Shown here piece after piece: positions 1-6,396 of a DNA stretch of 20,977 nucleotides. This stretch comes from Bacteroidota bacterium. Its GTDB lineage: Bacteria; Bacteroidota; Bacteroidia; Bacteroidales; Lentimicrobiaceae. Both the position numbers and the translations under genes were made by a program. A model generated the notes under the pieces. The model did not search any database. It was not told the origin of the DNA and saw only the letters and a list, made by a program, of their open reading frames with translations. The stretch is from NCBI GenBank assembly GCA_023434665.1, contig JAEYSM010000069.1:1-20977 (forward strand). Reading direction: 5' to 3'. Numbering within the stretch: the first letter of the stretch is position 1; every line of letters begins with the position of its first letter.

Positions 1-404
1 TCTTAGAGGAATTGTCAGAGGCTGGTCTTAAAGTGACTCCGCAGCGTATGGCTGTGCTGGAAGTTTTAAAGAAGTCATCTGACCACCCTACTGCGGAGGC
101 CATCCACCGAAAGGTGCTGGATTCCATTCCCGGAATTTCGGCCACTACTATTTATAATACTCTTGAAAAATTCGTAGACAAAGGCCTGGTGAAGAGGGTG
201 AAAACGGATGCCGACGTGATGAGATATGAGCCGATGAGTGAGCCTCATCATCATTTGTACTGCTATGATAGTGACAGGATGGAGGATTATTGGGATCCTG
301 AGCTTGACCGTCTGCTGGAGGAGTACTTCAGGAATAAGAAGATCAAAAATTTTAAAATACGCGACATCAGGTTGCAGATTATGGGTGATTTTAGGAACAT
401 TTGA
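1..404 (+). CDS. Fur/PerR-family metalloregulator, 5'-truncated by window edge
   Basis: Transcriptional repressor of the Fur superfamily, which senses iron or peroxide through bound metal. The frame is open to the window edge: codons before the TTG at 12 read Leu-Glu-Glu, so the true start lies upstream and the TTG is not a credible start. Visible parts are the winged helix (LKVTPQRMAVLEVL, then recognition helix SATTIYNTLEKFVDKGLV) and a metal-binding hinge with the His cluster EPHHHLYC. Only one Cys is present, so the CxxC pairs that hold the structural zinc of Bacillus-type PerR are absent. The C-terminal dimerisation part is short. It sits 49 bp upstream of dps on the same strand, the classic target of PerR, which favours a peroxide-responsive role. 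Family assignment is firm; PerR rather than Fur is inference. Confidence 0.88.
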   Translation, partial: LEELSEAGLKVTPQRMAVLEVLKKSSDHPTAEAIHRKVLDSIPGISATTIYNTLEKFVDKGLVKRVKTDADVMRYEPMSEPHHHLYCYDSDRMEDYWDPELDRLLEEYFRNKKIKNFKIRDIRLQIMGDFRNI

Positions 405-453
405 ATGAGTAGAATTAAAAATCAAAACAATTAATCATCAAAAAATTTAAAAA

Positions 454-939
454 ATGAAATCAATGGAAAAAGTAACTGAAATTGGATTAGATCGTGGACT
501 TTCTGTCCAGCTTATTGAGAAACTTAATGATTTGCTGGCTAATTACCAGATATTTTATCAGAATACCCGTGGCTTCCACTGGAATATTAAGGGTGAGAAG
601 TTCTTTGAGCTGCATTTGAAATTCGAAGAGTTATATACTGACCTGCAGGTGAAAATAGATGAAATTGCTGAGCGTGTACTGACACTGGGCGGAACTCCTG
701 TTCATTCTTTTAGCGGATACCTGAATCTGGCAAAGGTTAAACCGATTGAGAATGAGTCGAACGGAAATACTTGCGTGGAGCATATTCTGGATGCTTTCTC
801 CACATTGCTGGTGAAGGAAAGAGACATCCTTAAGGTGAGCGCCGAACTGGATGACGAAGGTACCAACGCTTTGATGAGCGATTATATCAGGGAAAAAGAG
901 AAACTCGTCTGGATGTATTCAGCGTTTCTTGCCAAGTAG
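454..939 (+). CDS. dps: Dps-family ferritin, DNA-protecting iron storage protein
   Basis: Dodecameric mini-ferritin that oxidises Fe(II) with hydrogen peroxide and stores iron, protecting DNA from Fenton damage. The 161-residue length is typical. The intersubunit ferroxidase site is complete: His42 in RGFHWN, His54 in FFELH, Asp69 and Glu73 in KIDEIAERV, with the spacing expected for the family. A short N-terminal extension with few basic residues gives no strong sign of direct DNA binding. ATG at 454 is taken; Met4 (463) is an alternative and both fit. The AT-rich leader lacks a strong Shine-Dalgarno, as is usual in Bacteroidota. The gene lies 49 bp behind a Fur/PerR-like gene, consistent with peroxide control, and is followed by a long inverted repeat likely to end the transcript. 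Confidence 0.95.
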   Translation: MKSMEKVTEIGLDRGLSVQLIEKLNDLLANYQIFYQNTRGFHWNIKGEKFFELHLKFEELYTDLQVKIDEIAERVLTLGGTPVHSFSGYLNLAKVKPIENESNGNTCVEHILDAFSTLLVKERDILKVSAELDDEGTNALMSDYIREKEKLVWMYSAFLAK

Positions 940-960
940 CAGTCAGCAGCTAATACCGAG

Positions 961-1014
961 TGTGGTAATTTCACCCTGAAAAGTAAGATTTTTGGGTTTT
1001 CTGAAATTACCACA
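961..1014 (+). terminator. Perfect 13-bp inverted repeat after dps, likely terminator
   Basis: The arm TGTGGTAATTTCA at 961-973 is matched exactly by its reverse complement at 1002-1014, followed by TTATTTTT. The loop is 28 nt and can form a weaker inner pairing (CCC at 974-976 with GGG at 994-996). It lies 21 bp after the dps stop, so a rho-independent terminator is the simplest reading. The arms are rather AT-rich and the loop long, so an operator role is also possible. Confidence 0.65.
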
Positions 1015-1023
1015 TTATTTTTG
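991..1023 (+). promoter_or_regulatory. Bacteroidota-type promoter for nfo
   Basis: TTTG at 991-994, a 21-bp spacer, then TATTTTTG at 1016-1023, matching TAnnTTTG. The -33 box lies in the loop of the inverted repeat at 961-1014 and the -7 box starts just after its right arm, so the hairpin and the promoter overlap. The predicted transcript starts roughly 5 nt past the -7 box, leaving a leader under 20 nt before nfo. Confidence 0.55.
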
Positions 1024-1044
1024 TTATTAATATAAATGTTTGAG

Positions 1045-1893
1045 ATGAAATACATAGGTGCACACGTAAGTACCTCAGGCGGAGTAGATAAAGCTCCCGA
1101 AAATGCTTTTAACATCGGCGCAAAGGCTTTTGCCCTGTTTACTAAAAACCAGAGGCAATGGGTTGGAGCCCCGCTTCAGGAGGAGAAAATAGCGGGCTTT
1201 AAAGAGAATTGCTCGAAATTCGGCTATAGTCCCGACCATATTCTTCCTCACGACAGTTACCTGATAAACCTGGGACATCCCGGCAGGGATGAGCTGCAGA
1301 AGTCACGCAATGCTTTCCTTGATGAAATGCAGCGATGTGAGTTACTGGGTCTCAAGATGCTGAACTTTCATCCGGGAGCATCACTCAATCTTGTGGATAC
1401 AGAAACATGTCTGCTTACCATTGCACAATCGATCAATATGGCGCTTGATTCGACCAACGGAGTGACAGCAGTTATCGAGAACACTGCCGGTCAGGGAAGT
1501 AACCTTGGTTATGATTTCGAACATCTGAAGTTTATTATTGATCATGTTTCAGACAAATCGAGAGTGGGCGTTTGCCTGGATACCTGTCATACTTATAGTG
1601 CCGGTTACGATCTGGTAACTCCGGAAGGCTATGAAGAAACCATGAGGCTCTTTGATGAGATTGTAGGCTTTAAGTATCTGAAGGGATTACATCTGAATGA
1701 TACACAAAAGGCACAGGGCAGTCATGTGGACAGGCATGCAAGCATCGGAAAAGGGTTCCTGGGAATTGAGGTCTTCAGAAGAATCGTCAACGATCCCCGC
1801 TTCAACAATTTGCCCCTGATCCTTGAGACGCCTGATGAAGATATCTGGAAAGAAGAAATTGAACTATTATATGGTTTGACGAATCAAGGATAA
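1045..1893 (+). CDS. nfo: Endonuclease IV (AP endonuclease)
   Basis: Cuts the DNA backbone 5' of abasic sites and removes 3' blocking groups in base excision repair, using three Zn ions in a TIM barrel (EC 3.1.21.2). Family signatures run in order: MKYIGAHVSTSGGV at the N-terminus, FHPGAS, VIENTAGQGSNLGYDF, GVCLDTCHTYSAGYDL, HLNDTQKAQGSHVDRHASIG and LPLILETPDED, which supply the His, Glu and Asp zinc ligands. Start: an in-frame ATG at 1036 would add Met-Phe-Glu, but ATG 1045 aligns with the usual MKYIGAHVS beginning, so 1045 is chosen. Both are compatible with the promoter just upstream. The length is normal. Its place after dps suggests a stress-protection neighbourhood, although it has its own promoter. 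Confidence 0.95.
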   Translation: MKYIGAHVSTSGGVDKAPENAFNIGAKAFALFTKNQRQWVGAPLQEEKIAGFKENCSKFGYSPDHILPHDSYLINLGHPGRDELQKSRNAFLDEMQRCELLGLKMLNFHPGASLNLVDTETCLLTIAQSINMALDSTNGVTAVIENTAGQGSNLGYDFEHLKFIIDHVSDKSRVGVCLDTCHTYSAGYDLVTPEGYEETMRLFDEIVGFKYLKGLHLNDTQKAQGSHVDRHASIGKGFLGIEVFRRIVNDPRFNNLPLILETPDEDIWKEEIELLYGLTNQG

Positions 1894-2045
1894 ACCAGAA
1901 GGTGTTTTGAACGATGGAATAGCAAACCGAATGCTTATTCGCTGATCCTGAAGAAAAATCTTTAAATTGCAGGTAATTTAGTGAATAGCAATAATGCGGA
2001 TTGTAATTAAGTGTGATTTTTTATATTAAATGAAAGCGGGTGGAT

Positions 2046-2429
2046 ATGATGGAATTGAATGGTGTTTCCATACTTGTAGCTGAAGATGAGGATGCAAGTT
2101 ACAGAGCAACTGAAAGAATACTTCAGAAGGCGGGTGCTGTGTGCGCACGGGCGGTTAATGGGTTAGAGGCCGTGGAGATTGCGTCGGAAAGAGATGACTT
2201 AGGGTTGGTTCTGATGGATATTAAAATGCCGGTAATGAATGGTATTGAAGCAACGAGACGTATTAAAGCAAAAAAACCTCATCTGAAAGTGATCGCTACT
2301 TCAGCTTTCGCGATGCCCGGTGACAGGCAGATTTACCTTGATTCAGGCTGCGATGATTTTATCCAGAAGCCCCTCTTTACAGAAACTCTGATTGAAATAA
2401 TAGTTAAACACCTGAATACCAAATCCTAA
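2046..2429 (+). CDS. Stand-alone response regulator receiver (REC) domain
   Basis: Single-domain phosphoacceptor protein of the CheY/Spo0F kind with no output domain. The acidic pocket is in ILVAEDED near the N-terminus, the phosphoacceptor Asp lies in VLMDIKMPVMNG, the switch Thr/Ser in VIATSAFAM, and the conserved Lys in DDFIQKP. All key residues are present, so it should be phosphorylatable. A GTG at 2040 could add two residues (Met-Asp), but ATG 2046 (or 2049) follows a purine-rich GGGTGG at about the right distance and is preferred. The 150 bp upstream holds no clear terminator for nfo. The gene converges on a PAS sensor kinase at 2523-3671, a plausible partner. With no DNA-binding domain it probably acts by protein contact or passes phosphate to an Hpt such as that at 14813-15181. 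Confidence 0.9.
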   Translation: MMELNGVSILVAEDEDASYRATERILQKAGAVCARAVNGLEAVEIASERDDLGLVLMDIKMPVMNGIEATRRIKAKKPHLKVIATSAFAMPGDRQIYLDSGCDDFIQKPLFTETLIEIIVKHLNTKS

Positions 2430-2430
2430 G

Positions 2431-2518
2431 TGCTGACTGCTAAGTGCTGACTACTGAGTGCAGACTGACTGCCGACTGTGGACTGTTGACTAGTGACTAC
2501 TGAGTGCTGAGTGTAGAA
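2431..2518 (+). repeat. Degenerate 7-bp tandem repeat, consensus TGCTGAC/G (array 1)
   Basis: Twelve 7-bp units plus one 4-bp partial unit (TGAC at 2466-2469). Examples are TGCTGAC, TGCTAAG, TACTGAG, TGCAGAC, TGCCGAC and TGTTGAC. The array begins 1 bp after the response-regulator stop codon and ends 4 bp before the stop codon of the convergent kinase, so it fills the whole gap. The same unit in inverted orientation forms array 2 at 15262-15345. Confidence 0.85.
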
Positions 2519-2522
2519 TGGA

Positions 2523-3671
2523 CTACGATAACGGAACCTCCAAATAAAACGAAGTCCCATCTTCATTGCTGTTGAAATGCAATTTCCCTTTGAGGTACTT
2601 TGTGGTGAGTAATCTTGCTGTATAAGTGCCAATGCCCCTGCCGCTTCCTTTGGTTGAAAACGACCGCTGAAATATCTGGTGCCTGGCTTCTTCTGTAAGG
2701 GGTGGGCGACTTTGTACACAGAACCGCAGGGCTTTGTCGAAAAGCTTCACTCCTGCTTTAACCACCATGCCGGGACTGGAAGCTTCGAATGCATTATCCA
2801 GCAGGATGGCAAGTATGTGCTTCAGTATTTGTTTGTCGGTTCTGAACCGGATATGGTGGGATAGCGGATCAATGAATAGCTTCTTGTCTTTCGCTATTTC
2901 CTGATCTTTGAATTGTTCTTCCAGCTCATATAGTACACTCACCGACAAGAGTTCACCATAATTGAGTTGCAGGGTCCCCGCCTCTGCTTCGGGCAGTATT
3001 TTCTGTAACTGAAGGTCTGAAAGCAGTTCATTGTTGACTTTCTCGACTGTTTCGAGCACTTTAAGATTTTGCTCATCCAGCGTATCCTTTTGGATCGAGG
3101 ATACCATGCTGCTCAGTTCACTGGCAGTATTGAGCAGGTCGCTAATATGGGTTTTTTCAATCTGCCTCAACTTGTGGTCGCTGATGTCTTTTATGCATAC
3201 AATGGTCAGTTCCTGCTCTTTGTAGATGAGCGGGCTGGCTTTAATCTTAATGTCGTAGGAAGTGATTTCCTTTCCGTCGAGGGCTGAAATCCGGGCTTCC
3301 TTAACTACAGGTTTCCCTGTCTTCATGCTCTGCAGTATGGCATTCACTACTCCGCAAAACCTGCATGCTTTGGTTGTTCCACAACCACCGGGTTCCTCTT
3401 TTGAATGAATGCAATTGAGCAGATTCCCAAGCCGCGAGCCTAGGGGCATACTCAGATTTTCAAGATCAAGAAACTTTATGAGGTTGGTATTGGCATAAAC
3501 CAACTGCCTGTTGGCATTCAGAATCATGGCCAGATCGGGCATTGCTTCCTGGAACATCCGTAAAAGGGGGTCCTTTTTGAGCTCGTGATAAAGGCTCTCA
3601 ACCTTTGGCTGTTCCGTTAGTTCGGCACTGGCAAAATAGGTCTTTTCAAACGGATGGCCCGATCTGTCCAT
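2523..3671 (-). CDS. PAS-domain sensor histidine kinase-like protein with Cys-rich loop and degenerate motifs
   Basis: Cytoplasmic sensor kinase-like protein of 382 residues with no membrane segment. Residues about 40-165 form a PAS domain (MPDLAMILNANRQLVYAN; ending IVCIKDIS). It carries a Cys-rich segment, Cys87-x-His89, Cys97, Cys103 and Cys106 (GGCGTTKACRFCG), that could bind a metal or sense redox. A dimerisation helix follows (HISDLLNTASELSSM, 175-189), then a HATPase domain with the N-box LLDNAFEAS (Asn293), IFQRSFSTKG and the Gly-rich GSGRGIG at 342-348. Related kinases, as I recall them, read H-D-[IV]-L-N-T-A at the helix, whereas here Ser177 precedes Asp178 and the nearest His is two residues earlier. 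The usual HNPG stretch reads QSRPP. Activity is therefore uncertain. It begins 7 bp after the CoA-transferase gene and is very likely cotranscribed with it. Confidence 0.82.
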   Translation of the reverse strand: MDRSGHPFEKTYFASAELTEQPKVESLYHELKKDPLLRMFQEAMPDLAMILNANRQLVYANTNLIKFLDLENLSMPLGSRLGNLLNCIHSKEEPGGCGTTKACRFCGVVNAILQSMKTGKPVVKEARISALDGKEITSYDIKIKASPLIYKEQELTIVCIKDISDHKLRQIEKTHISDLLNTASELSSMVSSIQKDTLDEQNLKVLETVEKVNNELLSDLQLQKILPEAEAGTLQLNYGELLSVSVLYELEEQFKDQEIAKDKKLFIDPLSHHIRFRTDKQILKHILAILLDNAFEASSPGMVVKAGVKLFDKALRFCVQSRPPLTEEARHQIFQRSFSTKGSGRGIGTYTARLLTTKYLKGKLHFNSNEDGTSFYLEVPLS

Positions 3672-3678
3672 AGTTATA

Positions 3679-5178
3679 TTATTTACTAAAACAATTGTCC
3701 CAGTTGGTGTTTCTCATGTCACCCGATTTCTCAAATTCAACATGCATTCCAAAGGCTGCTGCCAGGGTACATGGTGTATGGGTATCTCCGGCAAGGCTTG
3801 CATAATCCCAAAGGGCTTGTTTATAGTCAGGGTGAACGCAATTCTTGATGATCTCAGCCATCTTGGCGGAAGGTGATTTCGACCTGAGGTCGGCAATTCC
3901 GTTTTCGGTGATGATGATCTGCACTGAATGTTCACTATGGTCGGTATGCGAAACCATGGGAACAAAAGCACTGATTTTGCCGCCTTTAGCCACTGAAGGA
4001 CAAGTGAATATTGATATATAGGCATTGCGTGTAAAGTCGCCTGAGCCTCCGATGCCATTCATCATCTTACGTCCCATTACGTTGGTGCTATTTACATTAC
4101 CAAATAAGTCGCACTCTAGGGCTGTGTTGATGGAGATGATTCCGATACGACGCGCAACTTCAGGACTATTGGATATCTCCTGCGGGCGCAACACTATTTT
4201 ATCATGGAAGAAATTGAGGTCGGCATATACCTTGCGTAATTGTTCCGGCGAAACGGTAAGCGAACAACCACTGGCAAAAGATACGCGACCTTCGGCAATA
4301 AGGTCGATTACACTATCCTGAATTACTTCGGTGTACATCTGGAAATTAGGAATTTCCTTGTGCCGGCCTAACGCACCAAGCACAGCATTGGCGATGTTGC
4401 CCACACCTGATTGCAGCGGGAGAAAAGATGCAGGAATGCGTCCTGCTTTCAATTCGCGTGAAAGGAATTCAGCCACATTGTTACCGATCTTTTCGGTCAC
4501 TTCGTCGGTTTCAGAAAAACCTTTTACTTCATCGGTACTGTTGGTGAGCACGATTCCCACGATTTTGGAAGGGTCAACTTTTATGTATTCCTTACCTGCC
4601 CTGTCTGACGGCTTATAAATGGGTACTTCCCTCCTGTTTGGAGGATCTGCCATCACAATCAGGTCGTGCATTCCCCTGAGTTGCTGGGGATGATATGAGT
4701 TAAGCTCGATGAGGATCTTATCAGCCACCTGGCAGATGGTAGGAGAAATCCCTACACCGGTGGTAAGTATAATTTCGCCCTGCTCGGTAACATCACAAGC
4801 TTCGATGATTCCCCAGTTAATCTTTCCGAGAAATCCATAACGGATGTTCTGGCCTACAACTGATAAGTGGGAGTCAAAATAATCGGCTTTACCGGCATTG
4901 ATCAGGTTACGTAGGTCGGGATTCGACTGATATGGGGTGCGAAATTTTACTGCTTCGGCCCTTGCAAGTGAACCATCCAGTGAATCTCCGGTTGATGCAC
5001 CGGTGATTACACCAATCTTGAAAGGCCTGCCCTGGTCGTGTTCTTTTTTCGCTTTGTTTGCAATGGCAACCGGAATTGCCTTAACCGAACCTGCAGGAGT
5101 AAAACCACTAAAACCAACTACATCATCATGCTTTATGTATGATGCCGCTTCATCTGCAGAAATAAATCTTAAGCTCAT
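3679..5178 (-). CDS. Acetyl-CoA hydrolase/transferase family, probable succinyl-CoA:acetate CoA-transferase
   Basis: Class I CoA-transferase of 499 residues, the usual length for the acetate-specific branch (AarC/Cat1-like). It probably moves CoA between succinyl-CoA, or another acyl-CoA, and acetate in central carbon metabolism. Seen in the sequence: N-terminal VGFSGFTPAGSVKAIP, the oxyanion and CoA-contact stretch LPLQSGVGNIANAV (254-267), the catalytic glutamate Glu284 in MYTEVIQDS, and the C-terminal GIGGSGDFTRNA (375-386). The exact acyl substrate cannot be fixed from sequence; propionyl- or butyryl-CoA:acetate transferase are alternatives. It is the first gene of a two-gene operon with a sensor kinase 7 bp downstream and is divergent from an acryloyl-CoA-reductase-like gene, so the region may handle short acyl-CoAs. 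Confidence 0.9.
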   Translation of the reverse strand: MSLRFISADEAASYIKHDDVVGFSGFTPAGSVKAIPVAIANKAKKEHDQGRPFKIGVITGASTGDSLDGSLARAEAVKFRTPYQSNPDLRNLINAGKADYFDSHLSVVGQNIRYGFLGKINWGIIEACDVTEQGEIILTTGVGISPTICQVADKILIELNSYHPQQLRGMHDLIVMADPPNRREVPIYKPSDRAGKEYIKVDPSKIVGIVLTNSTDEVKGFSETDEVTEKIGNNVAEFLSRELKAGRIPASFLPLQSGVGNIANAVLGALGRHKEIPNFQMYTEVIQDSVIDLIAEGRVSFASGCSLTVSPEQLRKVYADLNFFHDKIVLRPQEISNSPEVARRIGIISINTALECDLFGNVNSTNVMGRKMMNGIGGSGDFTRNAYISIFTCPSVAKGGKISAFVPMVSHTDHSEHSVQIIITENGIADLRSKSPSAKMAEIIKNCVHPDYKQALWDYASLAGDTHTPCTLAAAFGMHVEFEKSGDMRNTNWDNCFSK

Positions 5179-5264
5179 ATAATTTTGTATTTTAAGTAGT
5201 TACACTATTCAATAAACCCTTTCAAACACTTCACCCAATGTTTTATCACCGGATTTGTTTTTGT

Positions 5265-5295
5265 TTTGTTAACTGATAATTAAGCTTGATCTTTG
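5265..5295 (+). promoter_or_regulatory. Candidate promoter for the reductase-transporter operon
   Basis: TTTG at 5265-5268, a 19-bp spacer and GATCTTTG at 5288-5295, one mismatch from TAnnTTTG. It would give a leader of about 80 nt before the ATG at 5383. Confidence 0.45.
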
Positions 5296-5324
5296 TGCAT
5301 CTTGCAAAACAATCAGCAACTGTG

Positions 5325-5353
5325 CAAAATTAGGAATTAAAACCACATGGCAA
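5325..5353 (-). promoter_or_regulatory. Candidate promoter for the CoA-transferase-kinase operon
   Basis: On the minus strand, TTG (complement of 5351-5353), an 18-bp spacer and TAATTTTG (complement of 5325-5332), a full match to TAnnTTTG. It would give a leader of about 140 nt before the ATG at 5178. It lies downstream of, and facing away from, the plus-strand promoter at 5265-5295, so the two transcripts would overlap at their 5' ends. Confidence 0.4.
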
Positions 5354-5382
5354 CTGAAAACTGCCTTAATTAATGTAGCTGT

Positions 5383-6396
5383 ATGAATGATATTAATGAC
5401 TTTACTGATAAGAGTTTCAGGGCTGTAGTGGCCGAAGAACAGCCAAACGGAGAGTACCTGGCTCTAATAAAAGAAAGACAGATCAGCGAACTGCCCAAAA
5501 ATGAAGTCCTGGTCAGGGTTAAATATTCGGGATTGAACTATAAAGATGCCCTATCGGCTTCGGGAAATAAAGGAATAACAAAGAAATTTCCGCATACCCC
5601 CGGAATTGATGCCGCAGGTGTGGTGGAGCATTCTTTGTCACCTTTGTTCAGGCCCGGGGATGAAGTGCTGGTGACAGGTTATGACCTGGGTATGAATACC
5701 AGTGGGGGATTTGCAGAATATATAAGGGTCCCTGCCTCATGGGTGGTAAAGCTTCCGGCGGAGTTATCTGCAGAAGAAGCAATGATTCTGGGAACTTCCG
5801 GATTCACGGCAGCCAGCGCCATTTATGAGTTTATACATCATGGTGTGGAACCCGGCTCAGGTGAGATCCTCATCACCGGTGCCACGGGTGCTGTTGGTTC
5901 TATTGCTGTGGCGATGCTTTCAAAGGCCGGCTATGACGTGGTTGCTGCATCGGGCAAACCTCAGGCCACTGACTGGCTTATGCAGCTGGGTGCTAAGAGG
6001 GTGGTTACAAGGGAAGAAGTGGATGACCAGACAGGTAAGCCTATGTTGTCGGGCAAATGGATTGCAGTCCTCGATACGGTGGGAGGAAACACTTTATCGA
6101 CAGCCATCCGGTCGACAAAGGAACGCGGCATTGTGACCAACTGCGGCATGATCGTTTCGAATAAGCTGGATGTTTCGGTGTTTCCTTTCATTCTCAGGGC
6201 GGTCCGCCTGGTAGGTATTGCTTCAGCTGACACGCCTATGGGCCGCCGCATGGAAATATGGAACCTCATTACCCAGCGCCTGAAGCCTGCCGACCTTAGA
6301 TCGCTGGCTAAAGTGGTTTCACTGGATGAAGTGCCCAATGAGCTGATGCGGATGCTTAAAGGACAACAGCAAGGGAAGGTGGTTGTAAGGTTGTAA
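5383..6396 (+). CDS. YhdH/YhfP-family NADPH oxidoreductase, acryloyl-CoA reductase (AcuI)-like
   Basis: Zinc-free medium-chain dehydrogenase/reductase of 337 residues. Characterised members of this subgroup reduce acryloyl-CoA to propionyl-CoA with NADPH; others are listed as putative quinone oxidoreductases. The GroES-like half contains VKYSGLNYKDALS and TPGIDAAGVV. The subgroup signature VLVTGYDLGMNTSGGFAEY (95-113) is intact, and the Rossmann dinucleotide motif is GATGAVGS (166-173). No zinc-ligand pattern is present. ATG 5383 is the only Met in the first 100 residues and leaves an N-terminal extension of about 11 residues. The stop TAA shares its last A with the ATG of the next gene (TAATG), implying translational coupling to a BASS-type transporter. 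Substrate is not certain; the divergent CoA-transferase makes an acyl-CoA substrate attractive. Confidence 0.87.
   Translation: MNDINDFTDKSFRAVVAEEQPNGEYLALIKERQISELPKNEVLVRVKYSGLNYKDALSASGNKGITKKFPHTPGIDAAGVVEHSLSPLFRPGDEVLVTGYDLGMNTSGGFAEYIRVPASWVVKLPAELSAEEAMILGTSGFTAASAIYEFIHHGVEPGSGEILITGATGAVGSIAVAMLSKAGYDVVAASGKPQATDWLMQLGAKRVVTREEVDDQTGKPMLSGKWIAVLDTVGGNTLSTAIRSTKERGIVTNCGMIVSNKLDVSVFPFILRAVRLVGIASADTPMGRRMEIWNLITQRLKPADLRSLAKVVSLDEVPNELMRMLKGQQQGKVVVRL

Noticed and set aside
75..425. 116-residue antisense open frame opposite the Fur-like gene
   Set aside because: It is a shadow of a well-supported regulator and shows no recognisable family features. Similar antisense frames over other genes were dropped for the same reason.
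405..453. Possible PerR box in the short gap before dps
   Set aside because: The gap is very AT-rich with only trivial short inverted repeats. No 7-1-7 palindrome like that at feoAB is present.
1915..1942. Bulged stem after nfo (GAATAGC with GCTTATTC) as a terminator
   Set aside because: The pairing is short with a bulge, and there is no T-tract directly after it.
2040..2045. GTG start for the receiver protein
   Set aside because: ATG codons at 2046 and 2049 follow a better-placed purine-rich stretch, and the extra two residues add nothing conserved.
2431..2518. Repeat array as a possible CRISPR
   Set aside because: Units are 7 bp, degenerate and directly adjacent, with no spacers and no cas genes in the window.
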